From positions 114,905 through 178,904 of the forward strand of contig JACRCQ010000028.1 in NCBI GenBank assembly GCA_016218915.1: a stretch of 64,000 bases of DNA, written 5' to 3'. The stretch is from Deltaproteobacteria bacterium. Lineage in GTDB: Bacteria > Myxococcota_A > Polyangia > Polyangiales > Polyangiaceae. The stretch's first letter is position 1; the number at the start of each line of letters is the position of its first letter. Under the pieces are notes generated by a model. It did no database searches, had not been told where the DNA came from, and was given only the letters and a program-made list of their open reading frames with translations. The position numbers and the translations under genes were made by a program. This document shows, piece after piece, positions 17,257 to 27,504 of this stretch.

Positions 17257-19488
17257 ATGATGCGCAAGGCATGCGTGGGCTCGCTGGCCGCCCTGGCGGG
17301 TTGTGTGGTGTTGTCGATGCTGCAGTTGTCAGGCTGCACCGACGAGTCTCCGAAGGAACCGGTGCCGATGACGCGGCTGCGCACGGACCGGTCGTATCTT
17401 CGCGACGACTATGGGAGGTACATGTACTTCCAGGGGGTAAACACGGCCGGCAGCAGCAAGGTGCCGTTGGTCGACACGGCGAGCGGGAAGTTCACGTACA
17501 TCGGCAGGCCCTTCCCGACCGAGCGCGCGCGCTTCGAGTTCAACCGCATGCGCAAGATGGGCATCAACTCGATCCGTCTGCTGGTCATGTGGGAAGGGGT
17601 GGAGCCTGACGCCAAGGGGCAGTACGACGAGGCCTACCTGCAGTACCTGCGGGAGATCGTCAAGACCGCGGGCGACTACGGCATCTACGTGCTGATGGAC
17701 ATGCACCAGGACATGTTCAGCCGTCACCTGGGCGTCCGCTACAACGAGGACCCGGGCAAGGACGTCGACGATCCCGCGGTGCAGCCGGGAAACCTGCAGT
17801 ACAGCCTCCTTTCGTTGATCCCGCCCTATGGCGAGAACGCGTGGGTCCGGGGCGATGGTGCGCCGCGATGGGTGCTCAAGGCGTGCATGCCGGAGAAGGA
17901 CTTCGATTCGCCCAACTGGGGCATCCCGAGAATCGCCAGCGGAATGGACGAGCACCGAGGCGAGCTGATCACCCTGTACAAGCGTCTGTCGGGCGATGCT
18001 GGGGGCACCGGCGAGGTTCCCAAGTGGGTCCAGTACCTGATGGACAACCTGCCCCCCTCCTTCCCGCCCAACCAGTCGACCGACATGCTGCCCTTCACGA
18101 ACTGGGGCCTGTCGGCAGCGCTATCGATCGACGTGGAGCGCTCGTACGCCTGCCTGCTTGCAGGGGACAAGGCCTTCCCGACCCTGCAGGCCGACGGAAT
18201 GAACATCAAGGACTACCTTCAGGAGGCCTATGCGAACGCGTGGGCCAAGGTGGCCGAGGCCGTGGCCGATCTTCCCAACGTGATGGGCTACGACGTCATG
18301 AACGAGCCGGAGGGCAACTTCCTCGTGCTCGCGGCAGAAGCAGCGGCGATCCAGGCGAACGCGTGGGAAGGTGCCAAGAAGTTCCTGGAAGGGCAGTTCG
18401 CCGACCCCACGACCGGCGACATGCTGTTCGACATCATCATGGCGTTGCGCCTGCTGCCGCCGGACAACCAGCCGGAAACGCTGCGTCTGTGGGGGCTCGA
18501 CAAGGTCGACCTGATGGGCGTGCTCGGCCTCAACTACGGATTCGACAAGAACCACCTCACGCCGTTCTACGATCGAGTCGGCCAGGCCATCCTCGCCGTG
18601 GATCCCAAGGCGGTGATCGTGATCGAGCCGTCGATGAACATCACGGCCCTGCTCGGCTCCGGCATCGGGGGCGGGATGTGGGACGTGAGCATGACGCATC
18701 CACCGAATCTGCCGCACGTGGTCTATGGCCCGCACAACTACGCGGACATCTACCCCTTCCTCGGATTCAACCAGCAGCCGCGCTCATTCACGCCTGAGGA
18801 GGTCCGCTACCGCGACTACAGGCCTGCGATCACCTCCTCGATGAACCTCGCGGCCCACTCGCTCGGCAACGTCCCCACGATCTTCGGCGAGTTCGGCACC
18901 TACTTCAACTTCAACGGCATCGAGCAGTCCAAAGCGGACAACTACATCGTTTCGTCGCACATCCTCGACAACTACTACGAGGCCTTCGACGGGATGTTCC
19001 AGAGCCGCATCCTGTGGTGCCACTCGCCGGACAACGACTGGACCTACGGCGATCACTGGAACCACGAAGACTTCTCGATCATCGACCCGAACGGCAAACC
19101 CCGCAGCGAGATGGCCTGGGCGCGTCCGTTCGTGCGTGCGCTCGCAGGCAAGCCGGTGTCCGTGCACTTCTGGTCGGACTACCACTTCTTCGACCCGGAC
19201 AAGGGCAAGACGATTCCGCGCCGGGAGTTCGAGCTCAAGTACGCGAGCAAGGAGAGCGATGCCCCGACCGAGATCATGGTGCCGGACGTGCAGTATCCGG
19301 ACGGGTTCTACGTGTGGGTGTCGGACGGGCAGTGCTACTACGACTCGACGGCGCGTGTGCTCTACCACTATCCGCAGAGCGACGATCCGGACGTGGTGTA
19401 CACGCTCCGGATGCTTCCACCGCTGCCAGGGGAGCCGAACGAGGGGTGGAAGTACTTCTTCAAGGGAGACCAGGTGATCAGCCGGTAG
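17257..19488 (+). CDS. GH5 endoglycoceramidase-like lipoprotein
   Basis: A 743-residue secreted lipoprotein (lipobox ending at Cys27) with a glycoside hydrolase family 5 barrel. Hallmarks are the DMHQDMFSR strand, the acid/base Glu350 in YDVMNEPEGN and the nucleophile Glu545 in FGEFGTYFNF. The DMHQD motif and the large insertions between strands resemble endoglycoceramidases and related glycolipid-cleaving GH5 enzymes rather than cellulases. A C-terminal beta domain (about 630-743) follows the barrel. It likely sits on the cell surface and releases glycans or galactose from glycolipids or beta-glycosides. It precedes a porin-like gene by 47 bases. Start: ATG at 17257 opens directly on the signal peptide; the upstream extension has no signal. 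Confidence 0.85.
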   Translation: MMRKACVGSLAALAGCVVLSMLQLSGCTDESPKEPVPMTRLRTDRSYLRDDYGRYMYFQGVNTAGSSKVPLVDTASGKFTYIGRPFPTERARFEFNRMRKMGINSIRLLVMWEGVEPDAKGQYDEAYLQYLREIVKTAGDYGIYVLMDMHQDMFSRHLGVRYNEDPGKDVDDPAVQPGNLQYSLLSLIPPYGENAWVRGDGAPRWVLKACMPEKDFDSPNWGIPRIASGMDEHRGELITLYKRLSGDAGGTGEVPKWVQYLMDNLPPSFPPNQSTDMLPFTNWGLSAALSIDVERSYACLLAGDKAFPTLQADGMNIKDYLQEAYANAWAKVAEAVADLPNVMGYDVMNEPEGNFLVLAAEAAAIQANAWEGAKKFLEGQFADPTTGDMLFDIIMALRLLPPDNQPETLRLWGLDKVDLMGVLGLNYGFDKNHLTPFYDRVGQAILAVDPKAVIVIEPSMNITALLGSGIGGGMWDVSMTHPPNLPHVVYGPHNYADIYPFLGFNQQPRSFTPEEVRYRDYRPAITSSMNLAAHSLGNVPTIFGEFGTYFNFNGIEQSKADNYIVSSHILDNYYEAFDGMFQSRILWCHSPDNDWTYGDHWNHEDFSIIDPNGKPRSEMAWARPFVRALAGKPVSVHFWSDYHFFDPDKGKTIPRREFELKYASKESDAPTEIMVPDVQYPDGFYVWVSDGQCYYDSTARVLYHYPQSDDPDVVYTLRMLPPLPGEPNEGWKYFFKGDQVISR

Positions 19489-19535
19489 GCCAGCAGCCTG
19501 CGCGAGAATGCGACGATCGTGGTGAGTTCCTTCCG

Positions 19536-21290
19536 ATGAGAAAAGACAAAGGCATGAACACTCCCAACTGGCCCAGCATGGGAAATGCGAAGGCATGGGC
19601 GTTGTGCGCGGCTGCGGTAGCATCGTTGGCTGCGGGCGCTTCCTGGGCGCAGGGGCAGGTCCAGGCGCCACCTTCCTTTCCCCCGGCCCCGCCTCCTCAG
19701 GCCTCCGGCTCCGCGGCTCCGGCGCCCACGCCGCCGCCCCCGGCGACACCGCCGACGGCCGCTGCGCCTGTGGCGCCCGCGCCTGTTGCGCCGCCGTATC
19801 CTCAACGCGCGCCCTTGTGGCCGACCCCGCCTGGTGCCCACGGACAGGGTCCAGGCCCCAGGATGGCCCCCTTCCCGCCCAATCCGCTGGCTCCGGCGAG
19901 ACATCGGCAGGCGAGCGGGCAGTCGCTTTCGGAGATGGATCTTCCCAAGCCAGGCGAACCTGGGATGCAGGCGCCCATCCAGCTGGGAAGGCCCCAGCCA
20001 GGCGTGGTGACAGGGGAGTTCCCGCGGGTCGAGCTCCATGCGGATCTGCAGAATCTCGTGCTGTACCGTCGCGACTCGGACTTTGATCGCACCTTGCCCG
20101 TCTACGACAAGTACGGGCAGTCGATTGGCGCGATGGCCACGCTGTTCCGCCCCAAGGTCACGTTCCACGTCCAGGACAACCTGCGCCTGTACTACGAAGC
20201 AGAGCTGGGTCTGAACTTCTGGGCGCGCAACAATCCTGACGAGCAATCGCCGATAGCGTCGGACGTGTTCGTGCTCAAGCACCGCGAGGTATACTCCGAA
20301 GGGGAATTCCTGCAGGGCGCGACCGGGTTCAAGGCGGGCTACCAGTACTTCCGCGACACCACCGGGTTGTTCGTGGGCCACTGGATCGGTGCGGCGAGTG
20401 CCTGGTACGCCTGGGATCGGAGCAGCCGAGCCTCGGTCTTCGTGGGGCAGATCCCGGACCTGACCTATGAGGGTAACAAGGTCGCAGGCGACCCCTCGGT
20501 CATGAACCAGAGCTTCCGGCGTGACATCTTCGTGTTCGGTCCGAGGACCGACATGAAGCTCGGGCAGAATGCATCGTTCGCTGCAGCCGTGCACGTGCTC
20601 TACGACGCGCATCTGGTGGATCAGACGCGGTGGGTGGTAGCGCCGAACATGCAATTCGAGGGCAAGGCAGGGCCCTATTCGGGGCTCGTGGGAGCGGTGC
20701 TGCAGGTCGGCAAGTTCGAGCACGCGGCGCTCGGGGGCAAGAACCAGAACGTGCTGGCATGGGCCGCACAAGCCCACGGGGATGCGGACTGGAACCCGTT
20801 CGGCCTGGCGCTCAACGTGCTCGCGCTATCGCCCGATGACCAGGCAGAGGGCAACACGCGCAACGGGGCGTTCCTGTACTCGAGCAAGTCACGCAGCGCG
20901 ACGATCATCCTGACCGAGGACGAGCTTCGCAACTGGTACGATCAGCTGGATCGCCGGATGGGAAGGTACGAGGGAGGCTTCTGGACGCACCGTGCGGGCC
21001 TGCTGGTGGGCGACGTCAAGGGTACGTGGATGGTGACCAAGGTCTTCCGCCCTGCGATCGTGGTCGGTGCGGCCTCGGTGCTCAACAAGAAGAACGCGAT
21101 GGACAAGTCGTTCGTGGGGCTCGAGACCGACTTGAACCTGGAGTTCAGGGCCTCGGACAACCTGGCGGCCAACCTGGTGGGTGGATTGCTCGTGCCCGGC
21201 GGGGCCGGAGGCGCCCTGCTCAACAAGATCAACATGCAGGCAACGGACCCGATCTGGATGATCGAGGGGTCGCTGCTCGCGAGGTACTGA
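19536..21290 (+). CDS. Porin-like outer-membrane protein with Pro-rich N-terminus
   Basis: A 584-residue exported protein. A signal peptide ends at about residue 39 (AGASWAQG), followed by a Pro/Ala-rich linker to about residue 130, then a domain of roughly 400 residues of alternating amphipathic strands (for example VTFHVQDNLRLYYEAELGLNFWA) ending in a C-terminal Tyr. This is the layout of an outer-membrane beta-barrel. No specific porin family is recognised. ATG at 19554 is an alternative start with AAAGG upstream. It lies between the GH5 lipoprotein (47 bases upstream) and the symporter (7 bases downstream), so it is probably the outer-membrane channel for the sugar released by the GH5 enzyme. 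That role is inference. Confidence 0.75.
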   Translation: MRKDKGMNTPNWPSMGNAKAWALCAAAVASLAAGASWAQGQVQAPPSFPPAPPPQASGSAAPAPTPPPPATPPTAAAPVAPAPVAPPYPQRAPLWPTPPGAHGQGPGPRMAPFPPNPLAPARHRQASGQSLSEMDLPKPGEPGMQAPIQLGRPQPGVVTGEFPRVELHADLQNLVLYRRDSDFDRTLPVYDKYGQSIGAMATLFRPKVTFHVQDNLRLYYEAELGLNFWARNNPDEQSPIASDVFVLKHREVYSEGEFLQGATGFKAGYQYFRDTTGLFVGHWIGAASAWYAWDRSSRASVFVGQIPDLTYEGNKVAGDPSVMNQSFRRDIFVFGPRTDMKLGQNASFAAAVHVLYDAHLVDQTRWVVAPNMQFEGKAGPYSGLVGAVLQVGKFEHAALGGKNQNVLAWAAQAHGDADWNPFGLALNVLALSPDDQAEGNTRNGAFLYSSKSRSATIILTEDELRNWYDQLDRRMGRYEGGFWTHRAGLLVGDVKGTWMVTKVFRPAIVVGAASVLNKKNAMDKSFVGLETDLNLEFRASDNLAANLVGGLLVPGGAGGALLNKINMQATDPIWMIEGSLLARY

Positions 21291-21297
21291 GACGCAC

Positions 21298-22986
21298 ATG
21301 ACCACCATCCATCTGGCGTTGATCGACTGGATCATCATCGTCTTGTACTTCGTGGCGATCATCGGGATCGGCCTGTACCTGCGGAGGTTCACCAAGACCG
21401 GCGAAGACTTCTTCATGGCAGGACGGCGCAACTCCAGCTGGGTTGCGGGCCTGGCGTTCCTGTCCGCGAACCTGGGCGCCCTGGAGATCCTGGGATGGAC
21501 CGGCGGCACGATGAAGTACGGGATGGCGGTGGCGCACTTCTACTGGATCGGCGCCATCCCCGCGATGCTCTTCCTCGGCCTGTACATGATGCCGTTCTAC
21601 TACTCGAGCCGGATCCATTCGGTGCCAGGGTACCTGAAGCTGCGATTCGACGAGCGATCGCGGCTGCTCAACGCGATCTCGTTCGCGGTGATGACGCTGC
21701 TGATGTCGGGCATCAACCTGTACCTGATGGCCCTGGTGTTCCGGACGATCCTGGGATGGGACTGGAACGTATCGATGTGGGTGTCGGCGATCGCCATCGC
21801 CTCCTACATCACGCTGGGCGGGCTGATGAGCGCGATCTTCACCGAGATCGTGCAGTTCTTCCTGATCTGGTTCGGCCTGTTCCTGGTGTCGGTGCTCGGC
21901 GTGATCGAGCTGGGCGGCGTGGACAAGGTGTTCGGCGGGCTTCCCGACGCCATGGGAAGGTTGTGGTCCACCACGGGTGTTGCCGCGAACAACGAGATGC
22001 ACGTGACCTGGGCAGGCATCGTGATGGGCCTTGGATTCGTGCTCTCCTTCGGCTACTGGACCACGGACTTCCTCGTGGTGCAGCGGGCCTTCTCCTCCAA
22101 GGACCTGCGATCGGCCAGGCTCACGCCGATCACGGCTTCGTTCTTCAAGATGGCTCTGCCGTTCATCGTCGTGGTCGCAGGCATCGTGGCGTGGCGGCTC
22201 GCGGGACAGCCGGACTCGGGCTTCAAGCTCCTGCACCATCCCAACAATCCGAGCGAGATCTGGCACGACACTGCGCTTCCGATGCTGATCGCGCGCTACT
22301 ACCCGCCGGGCCTCGTGGGCCTGGGCATCACCGCGCTGCTCGCCGGGTTCATGGCCGGTCAGGCAGGCAACGTGAGCGCCTTCAACACGGTGTGGACCTA
22401 CGACATCTACCGCGCCGTGATCAACCGCAAGGCGAGCGATGCCCACCTGGTGTGGATGGGAAGAGTCACCACGATCGTCGGCATCCTGCTGTCGGTCTGC
22501 ACTGCCTACCTCGCAATGCAGTTCAACACGATCATGGACTACATCCAGGCGATCTTCTCCTGGGTGAATGCGCCGCTATTCGCCACCATGATGCTCGGCA
22601 TGTTCTGGAAGCGCACCACCAGCACCGGCGCGTTCGTGGGACTGATCTTCGGGATGATCGCCTCGTTCTCGATCTTCATCGGCTTCAAGCTGTTCGAGCC
22701 CACCATGGTCTCCTCAGGGCTCGCGCAGATCCTGACCTTTGCGCCCCATCCGAGCGAGATGTCGCGCAACCTCTGGCAAGCAACCTGGGGTTGGGGCGTG
22801 TGCCTGGTGGTCACCGCCCTGGTGAGCCTGGTGACCAAGCCCAAGACCGACGAGGAGCTGACCGGGCTGGTCAAGGGGCTTACCCCGAAGACCGACGAGA
22901 CCCAGGTGCCGCTGATCGGACGTCCGATCTTCTGGGCAGCGATCGCGCTGGTGGTCGTCACGGCTCTCAACCTCTACTTCTGGTGA
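21298..22986 (+). CDS. Sodium/solute symporter (SSS family, SGLT-like)
   Basis: A 562-residue inner-membrane protein with about 13-14 hydrophobic helices of the LeuT-fold sodium/solute symporter family. The N-terminus has the family features GRRNSSWVAGLAFLSANLGA and a GWTGGTMKYG segment, and a GLGITALLAGFMAGQAGNVSAFNT stretch is typical of the SGLT/vSGLT branch. It should use the sodium gradient to import a sugar or similar solute. Given the neighbours (galactokinase, galE, GH5), galactose or a galactoside is the best guess. It starts 7 bases after the porin-like gene and is followed after 10 bases by a small membrane protein, which indicates an operon. Confidence 0.88.
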   Translation: MTTIHLALIDWIIIVLYFVAIIGIGLYLRRFTKTGEDFFMAGRRNSSWVAGLAFLSANLGALEILGWTGGTMKYGMAVAHFYWIGAIPAMLFLGLYMMPFYYSSRIHSVPGYLKLRFDERSRLLNAISFAVMTLLMSGINLYLMALVFRTILGWDWNVSMWVSAIAIASYITLGGLMSAIFTEIVQFFLIWFGLFLVSVLGVIELGGVDKVFGGLPDAMGRLWSTTGVAANNEMHVTWAGIVMGLGFVLSFGYWTTDFLVVQRAFSSKDLRSARLTPITASFFKMALPFIVVVAGIVAWRLAGQPDSGFKLLHHPNNPSEIWHDTALPMLIARYYPPGLVGLGITALLAGFMAGQAGNVSAFNTVWTYDIYRAVINRKASDAHLVWMGRVTTIVGILLSVCTAYLAMQFNTIMDYIQAIFSWVNAPLFATMMLGMFWKRTTSTGAFVGLIFGMIASFSIFIGFKLFEPTMVSSGLAQILTFAPHPSEMSRNLWQATWGWGVCLVVTALVSLVTKPKTDEELTGLVKGLTPKTDETQVPLIGRPIFWAAIALVVVTALNLYFW

Positions 22987-22996
22987 GGCATCTCCG

Positions 22997-23281
22997 ATGG
23001 CTGAAGAATCCAAGTCGGTCGACAAGGCAGAGACCTCGGAGCCGGACGTGGTGCAAGGGCCGGAGCCGCTTCCCATCTGGTTCTTCGTGGGTCTGATCCT
23101 GACGGTCTACGGAGTGCTCGTCGTGATCGCCGGGTTGGTCTATACCCAGGCGGCCACGGTGCTCGCGAGCACACGCCCCGGGCTGTGGTGGGGCGCGGTC
23201 ATCATCGTGGCAGGCGCTGTGTTCCTCGCCATCGGGCTGCACGTCCATCGTGCATCCAACGCGAAAGGCGCCAAGCCATGA
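22997..23281 (+). CDS. Small two-helix membrane protein
   Basis: A 94-residue protein with a charged N-terminus and two transmembrane segments (about 27-50 and 62-84). The rest is short and polar. It is placed 10 bases after the sodium/solute symporter and its stop overlaps the start of the cupin-like gene (ATGA), so it is translationally coupled. Small accessory membrane proteins beside SSS symporters are known in several bacteria (for example the small protein partnered with the acetate permease), and this may be an analogue. No sequence family is assigned. Confidence 0.75.
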   Translation: MAEESKSVDKAETSEPDVVQGPEPLPIWFFVGLILTVYGVLVVIAGLVYTQAATVLASTRPGLWWGAVIIVAGAVFLAIGLHVHRASNAKGAKP

Positions 23282-23663
23282 GGGTGGTCCACACGCGCCC
23301 CCCTTCCTTTCCGACGGTGCGAGCTGATGCGCTGCTGCAGCCCAAAGCCGCGCAGGTGTGGCAGGTGGTCTGCGGCGATGCCGAGCATTGGCGAGCTGGC
23401 GTCTACTCGCCGGCGATGACCTCGAAGGAGCAGATCGAGGAGCTGGAGAGGCATGACTGCCCTGAGCTGTTCCTGCTTCTGCAGGGGAGGCTGACGCTGC
23501 TGATCGCAGACAGCGGTGGCGTGCGGGAGCTGGAGCTCAAGCAGGGCGAGCCGGTGCTGGTGTCGTCTCCCCATTCCGGCTTCTGCCCGGACGGGCCCCA
23601 CACCGGCAGCGCGTTCGTGGTGGAGCGCGACTCGTTCGACACCGAGTACAGGAAGGTGGGGGA

Positions 23664-23685
<22 letters not shown>
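23278..23685 (+). CDS. Cupin-like small protein
   Basis: A 135-residue protein whose strand pattern resembles a cupin beta-barrel. Strands run from about residue 35 to 125, with segments LFLLLQGRLTLLIAD, then VRELELKQGEPVLVSSPHSGFCPDGPHTG. A PHSGFCPDGPH stretch could carry metal-binding His residues, but the standard cupin His/Glu set is not complete. It might bind a sugar or a small ligand as a regulator or an isomerase-like protein. ATG at 23278 overlaps the stop of the small membrane protein, and the galactokinase start (GTG at 23664) lies inside its 3' end, so it is part of the operon. Confidence in function is low. Confidence 0.6.
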
Positions 23686-24926
<1,241 letters not shown>

Positions 24927-25015
24927 CGCGGCAGGTGCATCTGGTCACTACGCCCTTGAGCTGGTAGCATTCCTGCGTCGCTCGAGTGCGGCAACGATCG
25001 ACCGGAGGCTGGTCC

Positions 25016-26362
25016 ATGCGCAGGTTCGGCAAGTCGGCGGGCGTAGTGTTTGGAGTCTTGTGTGCGGCAGCGGTCACGACCGCGGCGTCAAGTGCCCAGG
25101 CAAAGACGTCCTGGACGCAGGTCCATCAGGAGATGAACCAGGGCAACTCGATCATGGCCTTGACTGCCCTGGATGCGACGCATGCGTGGGCGTTGGGGCA
25201 GAAGTCGTCGGGCTCGAACACCGAGATGTTCGCGCTCGGCACGACCGATGGCGCTACGTGGGTGACGGTCGGGCTCCCAGTCGGCTACCAGTTGATGATG
25301 CCGCTGACGTTGGCGTTTGCCGACCCGAACAATGGCTGGATGGGTGGATTTACCGGCAAGGGCGGTCGCGTGTGGCGGACCACGGACGGCGGCAGCTCGT
25401 GGTCCGAGGCTTTGCCCACAGGCCAGGAAATTCCCGTGCATATGCAGGCTTTCACTTCGGGCCAGATGTACGCGGTCGGGTCCAACTACGTCGTGGCTTA
25501 TGATGGCCAGCAGTACCAGAAGATCACCGTGGAGCCTGCTTCCGGCCTGTCCCTGAAAGCGGTCAGCATGCTCAATCCGACCTGCGGCTACGTCCTTGCC
25601 GCAGCGGATACGGATTCAGCTCCGGGGTCGGCGCTGTATTGGACCAACGATTCTGGGGCGACGTGGACCCAGCAAGGCGCGACGCTCGACTACAACCTCG
25701 TCCGGATGTCCTGGGTGAGCAAGAACCTGGGCTGGGCTGCAGGGGCCAAGGGAGGCGCTGGGATCGTTGCGCGCACCACGGATGCCGGGGCAACGTGGAC
25801 CGCGGTGAGCATTCCTGATCATCCGCCGAGCGGCAACATGATCAAGGACCCGGTGCCTGCGAGCGATTGCTTCGATGTGAAGTTCTTCGACAACAACCGG
25901 GGCGTTGCGACCTGCGTGGCGTGCACGGGTGGCTGCGATCCTGATGCAGGACCTCCGACGTTGCTGACGGTCTTCGTTCGCACCGAGGATGGGGGCCAGA
26001 GCTGGGTGATGGACCCGGACTACGAGGCGGCGATGGGTGGGCCGTTCATGAAGCTCTCCGGCCTGTACTTCCTCGCCTTCCCGGATCCGAACCATGGCTT
26101 CATTGCCGGAACGAACAACATGGTGCTCCGGTACGTGGCTGACACCGAAGAGGCGCCCGGCTGGGAGCAGCCCACGTGCGAGGCGACCGGAGGTGGAGGC
26201 AACGGCAGTGGCGGTTCAGGAGCGGGGGCCAGCAACGGTGCACCAGGGGGCGCATCGGAGGATTCCGGGTGCGGCTGTCACGCAGCGGCTGCGGGCGCCA
26301 CAGGGTTCTGGCTGGCAGCGGGGCTCGGATTGCTCGCGCTGGGGCGACGTCGCCGCAGATAG
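25016..26362 (+). CDS. Surface BNR/YCF48-like repeat protein with MYXO-CTERM tail
   Basis: A 448-residue secreted protein with a signal peptide ending near residue 30. The mature part has beta-propeller-like repeats in the style of BNR/photosynthesis-assembly YCF48 proteins (WRTTDGGSSWSEALP, YWTNDSGATWTQQGA, ARTTDAGATWTAVSIP, VRTEDGGQSWVMD). The C-terminus is a MYXO-CTERM-like sorting tail: a Gly/Ser-rich linker, a Cys-Gly-Cys motif, a hydrophobic helix and a terminal RRRRR. That tail is known from Myxococcota and is processed by the myxosortase system before surface anchoring. Start: ATG 25016 has CGGAGG ten bases upstream. The function of the propeller is not known. Confidence 0.8.
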   Translation: MRRFGKSAGVVFGVLCAAAVTTAASSAQAKTSWTQVHQEMNQGNSIMALTALDATHAWALGQKSSGSNTEMFALGTTDGATWVTVGLPVGYQLMMPLTLAFADPNNGWMGGFTGKGGRVWRTTDGGSSWSEALPTGQEIPVHMQAFTSGQMYAVGSNYVVAYDGQQYQKITVEPASGLSLKAVSMLNPTCGYVLAAADTDSAPGSALYWTNDSGATWTQQGATLDYNLVRMSWVSKNLGWAAGAKGGAGIVARTTDAGATWTAVSIPDHPPSGNMIKDPVPASDCFDVKFFDNNRGVATCVACTGGCDPDAGPPTLLTVFVRTEDGGQSWVMDPDYEAAMGGPFMKLSGLYFLAFPDPNHGFIAGTNNMVLRYVADTEEAPGWEQPTCEATGGGGNGSGGSGAGASNGAPGGASEDSGCGCHAAAAGATGFWLAAGLGLLALGRRRRR

Positions 26363-26410
26363 CCCGAAGCTCTCGCGAACCGACAGAGTGCTGGCGCAAG
26401 GGGAATGCAG

Positions 26411-27457
26411 ATGAAGTGTACGGGCTGGGTGCGGTGTTTGACCTTCTTGTTCGCGTCGCTCGCGATCGCCGGGTGCGATGGGTGCAGGGAGCCGCCGCAG
26501 TCGATGACCGAGCCTGTGCGTTCCACGCAAGCGCCTGCTGCCGAGCCGCCTGCATCCACGCCTCCTGCTCCGGTCGCGAGCGCGCCCGTCGACCCGGTCG
26601 TGCAGGTCAAGCTTCTGGAGCCGGGCGAAGAGCCTCGGCAGTCGCTGCGCTACAGGTTCCACGCAGATCGGCCTGAGACGGTGTGGATGGATCTGCAGAT
26701 GGCGATGGGCATGGAGGTGGGCGCGAGCAAGCAGCCGGAGACGCAAACGCCGGGCATGCGCATGGCGATGCGGCTTACGCCCAAGGAGATCTCGAAGGAA
26801 GGGCGGATGAGGTACGACTTCCGCATCGAGTCGATCGAGGTCTTGCGCGACCCGCTGGCACGTCCGGACATGGTCGCAGCCGTGGAGCAGCAGACGCGCC
26901 CGCTCGTAGGGCTCTCAGGCTCGGCCGAGGTCGATCCGCGCGGCATGACCCATGCGGTGCAGTTCGTTCCTCTTGCCGGCACGCCCAATCCGGCTTTCCA
27001 GGGGCTGATCGACAACCTGCGACAGTCGATCCGCAACATCTCGTCGCCGCTGCCCGAGGAGCCCGTTGGAAAAGGGGCGAGGTGGGAGATCTCCATCCCG
27101 CTCGAGACGCCGGGGATCAAGCTCACGCAGATCTCCACGCACTCGCTCAAGGAGTTCAAGGTCGACAAGGGGAGGATCGAGGTAGCGATGCGGCAGGACG
27201 CTCCGGTGCAGCCGGTGGCGTTTCCTGGCATGCATCCAGGAGCCACCGCAAATCTGGAGTCGCTGGTATCGGCGGGCAGCGGCTGGACCGACTTCGACCT
27301 GAACAAGCTCGTTCCAGAGTCGAGCGTGAGCATGGCGAGCACGATGACCGCAAAGGTCGACGAGATGGGCACGTCGCAGCAGCTCAAGGTCACGATGCGC
27401 GTGGTGCTGAAAACCACGGCCAAGGCGCCCAAGCCTGAGGACGCTGCGGCGCCCTGA
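26411..27457 (+). CDS. DUF6263-like lipoprotein
   Basis: A 348-residue lipoprotein with a lipobox ending at Cys22, then a Pro/Ala-rich linker to about residue 58. The mature domain has long beta-rich segments and repeated phrases such as LRYRFHADRPETVWMDLQMAMGM and the late LPEEPVGKGARWEISIP, the typical shape of DUF6263 proteins; the family call is by resemblance. No catalytic motif is visible. ATG at 26411 is better placed after the AAGGGGA sequence than the in-frame ATG at 26405. It follows the MYXO-CTERM protein by 48 bases and precedes the caspase-like gene by 47 bases, all on the plus strand. Confidence 0.7.
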   Translation: MKCTGWVRCLTFLFASLAIAGCDGCREPPQSMTEPVRSTQAPAAEPPASTPPAPVASAPVDPVVQVKLLEPGEEPRQSLRYRFHADRPETVWMDLQMAMGMEVGASKQPETQTPGMRMAMRLTPKEISKEGRMRYDFRIESIEVLRDPLARPDMVAAVEQQTRPLVGLSGSAEVDPRGMTHAVQFVPLAGTPNPAFQGLIDNLRQSIRNISSPLPEEPVGKGARWEISIPLETPGIKLTQISTHSLKEFKVDKGRIEVAMRQDAPVQPVAFPGMHPGATANLESLVSAGSGWTDFDLNKLVPESSVSMASTMTAKVDEMGTSQQLKVTMRVVLKTTAKAPKPEDAAAP

Positions 27458-27504
27458 GGCGCCCCTTTCATCCCGCAGCGAGCGTGGTGTATGGTTCCCG
27501 GGCC

